Of a stretch of 64,000 nt of DNA, positions 60,743 through 64,000 are shown one piece after another; the first letter of the stretch is position 1, and every line of letters starts with the position of its first letter. The stretch is from Maritalea sp049801075. Its GTDB lineage: Bacteria > Pseudomonadota > Alphaproteobacteria > Rhizobiales > Devosiaceae. Location: the NCBI RefSeq assembly GCF_049801075.1, contig NZ_JBNAGG010000004.1:186001-250000 (forward strand). Reading direction: 5' to 3'. The position numbers and the translations under genes were made by a program. A model generated the notes under the pieces. It did no database searches, was not told the DNA's origin, and worked only from the letters and a program-made list of their open reading frames with translations.

Positions 60743-61429
60743 GTGGACAATTTGGATTTAGATGATGTTTTGGCTGACTTTGTTGAGCTTGAAGGTGGCC
60801 GCGTGGATTTGCGCGACGACCGCATTCAAGCCAAATGGCAAGTCGAGTTGAAGCCATTCTGTCTTTCCAAATTTCCCGTCACCCAGGCACTTTTTACCCA
60901 AGTAGGCGGCGAAAATCCGGCTCGTTTTTCAGGCGCCAATCGTCCCGTTGAAAGTGTGTCTTGGTATGATGCGGTGCAATTCAGCAATCGCATGTCAGCG
61001 CACTTCGGTTTGCAGCCAGTCTATCAAATTGGTGAAAGCGCTGATGATGTGCGTGTTGTCGCCAACGCAAATGGGTTTCGATTGCCGCTTGATGCGGAAT
61101 GGCAGTTTGCGGCCATGGGTGGCCAATCATCTCCGCTTTATGGCGAGATAGATCAGATAGCCTGGTTCAGGCAAAATTCTGGCGGCACACCCCATGATGT
61201 TGGCCAGAAGGCACCCAACGCCTATGGCCTTTACGATATGCTTGGCAATGTGTGGGAATGGTGCTTTGACGTTTATGATCCGGAGGTTTATGGCAGCTAT
61301 CGCGTTTTTCGCGGTGGCGGGTGGAACGATCCGGCGCGCGGGTGCCTGGCCACTAATCGGCGGCGCAGCCACCCCACATATGACATTGATGATCTAGGCT
61401 TTCGGCTAGCACGCAATGTAATGCCATAA
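60743..61429 (+). CDS. FGE-sulfatase (SUMF1) domain protein
   Basis: A 228-residue protein of the formylglycine-generating-enzyme fold: PVTQALFTQVGGENPARFSG, PVESVSWYDAVQFSNRM, FRLPLDAEWQFAA, NAYGLYDMLGNVWEWCFD and FRGGGWNDPARGC followed by RRRSHPTYDIDDLGFRLAR. True FGE has two late active-site cysteines; only one late Cys is seen here, so sulfatase activation is unlikely. The GTG at 60743 has AAGAAGGAAAA 7 bases upstream; the longer frame to 60650 is not conserved. Function unknown. Confidence 0.85.
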   Translation: MDNLDLDDVLADFVELEGGRVDLRDDRIQAKWQVELKPFCLSKFPVTQALFTQVGGENPARFSGANRPVESVSWYDAVQFSNRMSAHFGLQPVYQIGESADDVRVVANANGFRLPLDAEWQFAAMGGQSSPLYGEIDQIAWFRQNSGGTPHDVGQKAPNAYGLYDMLGNVWEWCFDVYDPEVYGSYRVFRGGGWNDPARGCLATNRRRSHPTYDIDDLGFRLARNVMP

Positions 61430-61434
61430 AACAC

Positions 61435-61465
61435 TTGACCTCAAGTTGACTTGAGGATGTAGATA
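61435..61465 (+). promoter_or_regulatory. SoxR-type promoter and operator of the MFS gene
   Basis: TTGACC (61435-61440), exactly 19 bases, TAGATA (61460-61465). The dyad CCTCAAGT-TG-ACTTGAGG (61439-61456) is almost identical to the E. coli SoxR site CCTCAAGTTAACTTGAGG. Transcription would begin about 30 bases before the MFS start codon. No soxR gene is in the window. Confidence 0.88.
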
Positions 61466-61498
61466 GAAGGGCATGGCTCATTTTTAAAGGATTTAGCT

Positions 61499-62716
61499 AT
61501 GCCCTTTTCTTTGTCTCCCACATCCGTTTTGCGCGATCCGCGCGGCGTGGCGCTTTTGTTAGCGGCCACACTCACCACCATGGCCAACGCCACCATCAGT
61601 CCGGCGCTTGCTGGGTTGGAAATGCGATTTGCTGATCATCCGCAGGTTGAGTTACTGACGCGCTTGCTGGTGCCGGCACCATCCATCAGCGTGGTGTTGT
61701 TCGCGCCATTTGTTGGTATTTTGGCCGATAAGTTTGGCCGACGTGTATTGTTGCTCGCGGGTGTTATTCTGTTTGTCTTGAGCGGTTTGGCGGGTGTTGT
61801 GCTGCCGGATCTGAATAGCATTTTCGCGTCGCGTTTGATGATGGGGATAGCCGTTGCCCTGATCATGACGGCGCAAACCGCCTTGATTGGTGATTATTTT
61901 GAAGGCGACCAGCGCCAACAATTGATGGGGTTGCAAATTTCGGCTCGCAATTTTGGCGGATTTGTCGCGATTTTCCTGGCGGGACTTTTGGCGTCCATTG
62001 CGCCGCAATATGCGTTTTTGCTTTATGGCATGGCCGCATTCTTTTTGCCGTTGATGTGGCGGGTGATCACGGATCCGCAACGGCTTAGCGCAGGGCTACA
62101 TGCAGCCAATGCCGCTGCCATGCCAACGCCCGTTTCGGGGTGGCAATGGGTGTTGTTTGGCATGATCCTGTTGCAGTTGCTTACCAGCATGTTTTTCTTC
62201 GTTATGCCCACGCAATTGCCCTTCTTCTTGCAAAGCCTCGGGTTAGATGCTGCGCTAGCCACGGGGAATGCCCTGGGCGCGCTCACCATTTCGGGCGGCA
62301 TTGCGGCTTTGCTTTATGCGCGGCTACACAAAAAGATCGGGGCGGCGGGCACGCTTGGCCTAGGATATTTGTTCATGGGGTCGGGCTTTTTGGTGTTGGC
62401 GTTTTCGCAAAGCTTCTGGCTGGCGGTCGTAGGTGCGATATTTGTAGGGTGGGGCTTTGCGTCGGTGATGCCAAACTTTGTGGCGATAGCCTTAAAAGTT
62501 ACTCCCGCGCAACATCGCGGCCGGGCTGGCGGGTTTCTCACCATGTCGGTATTTTTGGGGCAGATTATATCGCCCTTCGCCAGTATGGCGATCATCGACG
62601 AAATCGGCTTTTCGGGTCTTTATGGCGTGTTGGCGTTGATTTTAGCCACATTTGCCGTGGTCAGCGTCACGCGAGCCGTGTTGTCGCGCAAGGGGAAGGT
62701 TGCACTTGCCAATTAG
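61499..62716 (+). CDS. MFS efflux transporter, likely SoxR-controlled
   Basis: A 405-residue major-facilitator protein with twelve helices and motif A-like ADKFGRRVLL after helix 2; GPAMIG-type motif C is not obvious, but the layout is that of a DHA1 drug/H+ antiporter. The SoxR-type promoter directly upstream suggests it exports redox-cycling compounds such as phenazines or quinones, as non-enteric SoxR regulons often do. This is inference from the operator. It is monocistronic and convergent with the GFA gene. Confidence 0.9.
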   Translation: MPFSLSPTSVLRDPRGVALLLAATLTTMANATISPALAGLEMRFADHPQVELLTRLLVPAPSISVVLFAPFVGILADKFGRRVLLLAGVILFVLSGLAGVVLPDLNSIFASRLMMGIAVALIMTAQTALIGDYFEGDQRQQLMGLQISARNFGGFVAIFLAGLLASIAPQYAFLLYGMAAFFLPLMWRVITDPQRLSAGLHAANAAAMPTPVSGWQWVLFGMILLQLLTSMFFFVMPTQLPFFLQSLGLDAALATGNALGALTISGGIAALLYARLHKKIGAAGTLGLGYLFMGSGFLVLAFSQSFWLAVVGAIFVGWGFASVMPNFVAIALKVTPAQHRGRAGGFLTMSVFLGQIISPFASMAIIDEIGFSGLYGVLALILATFAVVSVTRAVLSRKGKVALAN

Positions 62717-62750
62717 AAGAAACCGGCCGCCCAGTTGGCGGCCCATCATT

Positions 62751-63113
62751 CTAATCCAGATGGGTCCACGTATCGGCGCCATCAAAGTGGCGTACGCGGA
62801 TTGAGTTGACCACATCCAGGTCAGCCATGTTGAGGTTGAGCGCCATGCGGCCCTCGCCGGGGGCAGCAAGCTGCTGCCACAATATGGTTGTGCCGCACGT
62901 GTTGCAGGTGCGGAAATCCAACTCCATATCGCCGTGAGAATAAGAGATGCTGGTGCTGTCGCTTAGGCCCTCGATGGTGATGTTGCTGGCGTCAGAATAG
63001 ATCCACAAGGCCCCCAATCGGCGACAGATGGAGCAATTGCAGCGGTTGGCATAGGGCGGCGTGTCGCGAAATTCATATTTGATCGTGCCGCAGTGGCATT
63101 GGCCTTTAATCAT
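62751..63113 (-). CDS. GFA (glutathione-dependent formaldehyde-activating) family protein
   Basis: A 120-residue zinc protein with the GFA/CENP-V cysteine pattern: CHCG near the N-terminus, CNCSICRR, and CNTCGTT. Members include formaldehyde-glutathione synthases, but most are uncharacterised zinc-binding proteins. It is six bases downstream of the YciI-family gene and probably co-transcribed with it. Confidence 0.9.
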   Translation of the reverse strand: MIKGQCHCGTIKYEFRDTPPYANRCNCSICRRLGALWIYSDASNITIEGLSDSTSISYSHGDMELDFRTCNTCGTTILWQQLAAPGEGRMALNLNMADLDVVNSIRVRHFDGADTWTHLD

Positions 63114-63119
63114 AAGTTC

Positions 63120-63419
63120 TTATGCGCCGAACACGCGCATCCATTGTTTGATCTCAAAATCCATAATACCCGCATTCTTTGCGGGATCATTTTCGGCAAT
63201 AGAGCGGACTTCATTTTCGCCAATTTCCGAGTCGAAAATCATCATGCCGCCAGAATGGCCGGGAAAAGGACCGCCTTCAAGCAGTTTTCCTTGAGATACA
63301 AATTGCGCAAAATATTGCGCATGTTCCTGCGCAATCGGGTCACTTAGTGAAAGCCCTTCGCTTGGCCACTTTGGCCCTTTCTTATGGAAAATGACAAAGT
63401 GGGACGTTGGGGCGCTCAT
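63120..63419 (-). CDS. YciI family protein
   Basis: A 99-residue alpha/beta ferredoxin-like protein: FVIFHKKGPKWPSE at the start, HAQYFAQFVSQGKLLEGGPFP (conserved His and Gly-Gly-Pro region) and a DPAKNAGIMDFEI block. YciI proteins have an enzyme-like His-Asp pocket with unknown substrates. It lies directly upstream of the GFA gene and 9 bases after the flhA stop. Confidence 0.85.
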   Translation of the reverse strand: MSAPTSHFVIFHKKGPKWPSEGLSLSDPIAQEHAQYFAQFVSQGKLLEGGPFPGHSGGMMIFDSEIGENEVRSIAENDPAKNAGIMDFEIKQWMRVFGA

Positions 63420-63428
63420 TGTGGTTTC

Positions 63429-63998
63429 CTATATGCTTCCAATTGTTTTCAGCTTGGCGCGTGGATGCACCTCATTTTGGCTCATCACCACCGTTTGCGG
63501 GCGGAATCGTTCGATGATGGAGCGCACATGCGGGCGAATAGATGGCGAAGTGATCAATACAGGCAGTTCCCCCACCTGTGCGGCTTCTTCAAAAGCTTGC
63601 TGCACGGCTTGAATGAATTCATGCAAGCGAGATGGGGCCATGGCCAAATGCCGATCATTGCCTTCGCCCACCATTGCATCTGCAAAATCACTTTCCCAAT
63701 CATGGGACAGGGTGATGATGGGTAGGTTGCCATCTGGACCCGAATTGGAGGCACAGAGCTGGCGCGCAAGGCGAGTGCGCACATGTTCGGCCATTTGCTT
63801 GGCCGATGCGGCGCTGCCAGCTACTTCCGCGATGCCTTCCAAAATGGTGGGCAAGTCGCGAATGGATATACGTTCACCCAACAAGATTTGCAGCACGCGC
63901 TGGATGCCAGAAACTGAAATTAGATTTGGTACAATATCGTCCACCAGCTTTTGCTGCTCGGTTGGTAGATTGTTCAATAGCTGCTGCACGTTTGCGTA
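63429..63998 (-). CDS. flhA: Flagellar biosynthesis protein FlhA, C-terminal part (partial)
   Basis: The frame is open to the right edge of the window, so the N-terminus and membrane domain are missing. What is present is the end of the cytoplasmic domain: NVQQLLNNLPTEQQKLVDDIVPNLISVSGIQRVLQ, LLGERISIRDLPTILEGIAE, PVLITSPSIRPHVRSIIERF and TVVMSQNEVHP, all typical of FlhA, the gate component of the flagellar export apparatus with FliI and FliJ. The first residues seen (YANVQQLL) continue upstream of base 63998. Confidence 0.93.
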   Translation of the reverse strand, partial: YANVQQLLNNLPTEQQKLVDDIVPNLISVSGIQRVLQILLGERISIRDLPTILEGIAEVAGSAASAKQMAEHVRTRLARQLCASNSGPDGNLPIITLSHDWESDFADAMVGEGNDRHLAMAPSRLHEFIQAVQQAFEEAAQVGELPVLITSPSIRPHVRSIIERFRPQTVVMSQNEVHPRAKLKTIGSI

Positions 63999-64000
63999 AG

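Noticed and set aside
62140..62754. 204-codon plus-strand frame within the MFS gene
   Set aside because: Out-of-frame shadow with no family features; the MFS frame is continuous and shows twelve helices.
1..64000. CRISPR array, tRNA, rRNA or insertion sequence
   Set aside because: No regularly spaced repeats, cloverleaf, ribosomal RNA or transposase frame was recognised.

Overview
The window is a gene-dense stretch of an alphaproteobacterial chromosome, most likely Hyphomicrobiales (Devosia/Maritalea-like by overall gene content; the genus is inference). Supporting this are a ChpT phosphotransferase, a CtrA regulator followed by fliI-fliJ, an RpoH sigma factor with its RpoH box, a DUF1134/EipA envelope protein, a leader resembling the alphaproteobacterial serC RNA motif, and a cluster of GANTC (CcrM) sites upstream of ctrA. 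No tRNA, rRNA, insertion sequence, integrase or CRISPR array was found.

Layout. 1-12.9 kb is housekeeping: the end of ftsH, a LysE exporter, glmM, an EamA exporter, an outer-membrane barrel, serC-serA (serine synthesis, separated by an intrinsic terminator), a SnoaL-like protein, slyX with a second EamA exporter, purA, and a 746-residue acidic single-pass membrane protein. 12.9-17.7 kb is a thiamine block: thiBPQ under a TPP riboswitch, divergent from thiamine pyrophosphokinase and a PaiB-like protein. 17.7-22.7 kb carries rpoH, rluD, two membrane proteins of unknown role, eipA and a YHS protein.

22.8-34.5 kb is the cell-cycle, chemotaxis and motility core: chpT, cheA (with C-terminal receiver), cheW, cheY, cheB, cheR, then ctrA, fliI and fliJ. 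Between cheR and ctrA sit unrelated genes: an HxlR regulator and SMP-30 lactonase sharing two tandem operators, and an orphan sugar ABC permease. 34.6-41.2 kb is an accessory-looking region. It holds an AT-rich OLD/PARIS-like AAA ATPase with a C-terminal TOPRIM/DUF4435-like domain (the best candidate for an undescribed defence gene), a truncated duplicate of a glutathionyl-hydroquinone reductase gene, a LysR regulator, a DUF1127-like small protein, the intact reductase, a double-HxlR regulator facing two VOC proteins, a DUF1801 protein and arfB.

41.5-48.1 kb is a compact six-gene operon that looks like an uncharacterised catabolic system: a ROK regulator, an M20 amidohydrolase, a CUT2-type ABC transporter (binding protein, permease, single ATPase) and a YhfX-like PLP enzyme. 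48.2-58.9 kb is metal handling: a siderophore ABC importer, a Zn/Cd/Pb-type P1B ATPase behind a MerR-type 19-bp-spacer promoter, a CDF exporter, an MsbA-like ABC exporter, and an ArsR regulator with an ArsP-family permease under a 12-bp perfect inverted-repeat operator. 59-64 kb has sdaA, a remnant of a hupE/ureJ gene, an FGE-fold protein, an MFS exporter with a near-canonical SoxR box, GFA and YciI proteins, and the C-terminal part of flhA running off the end.
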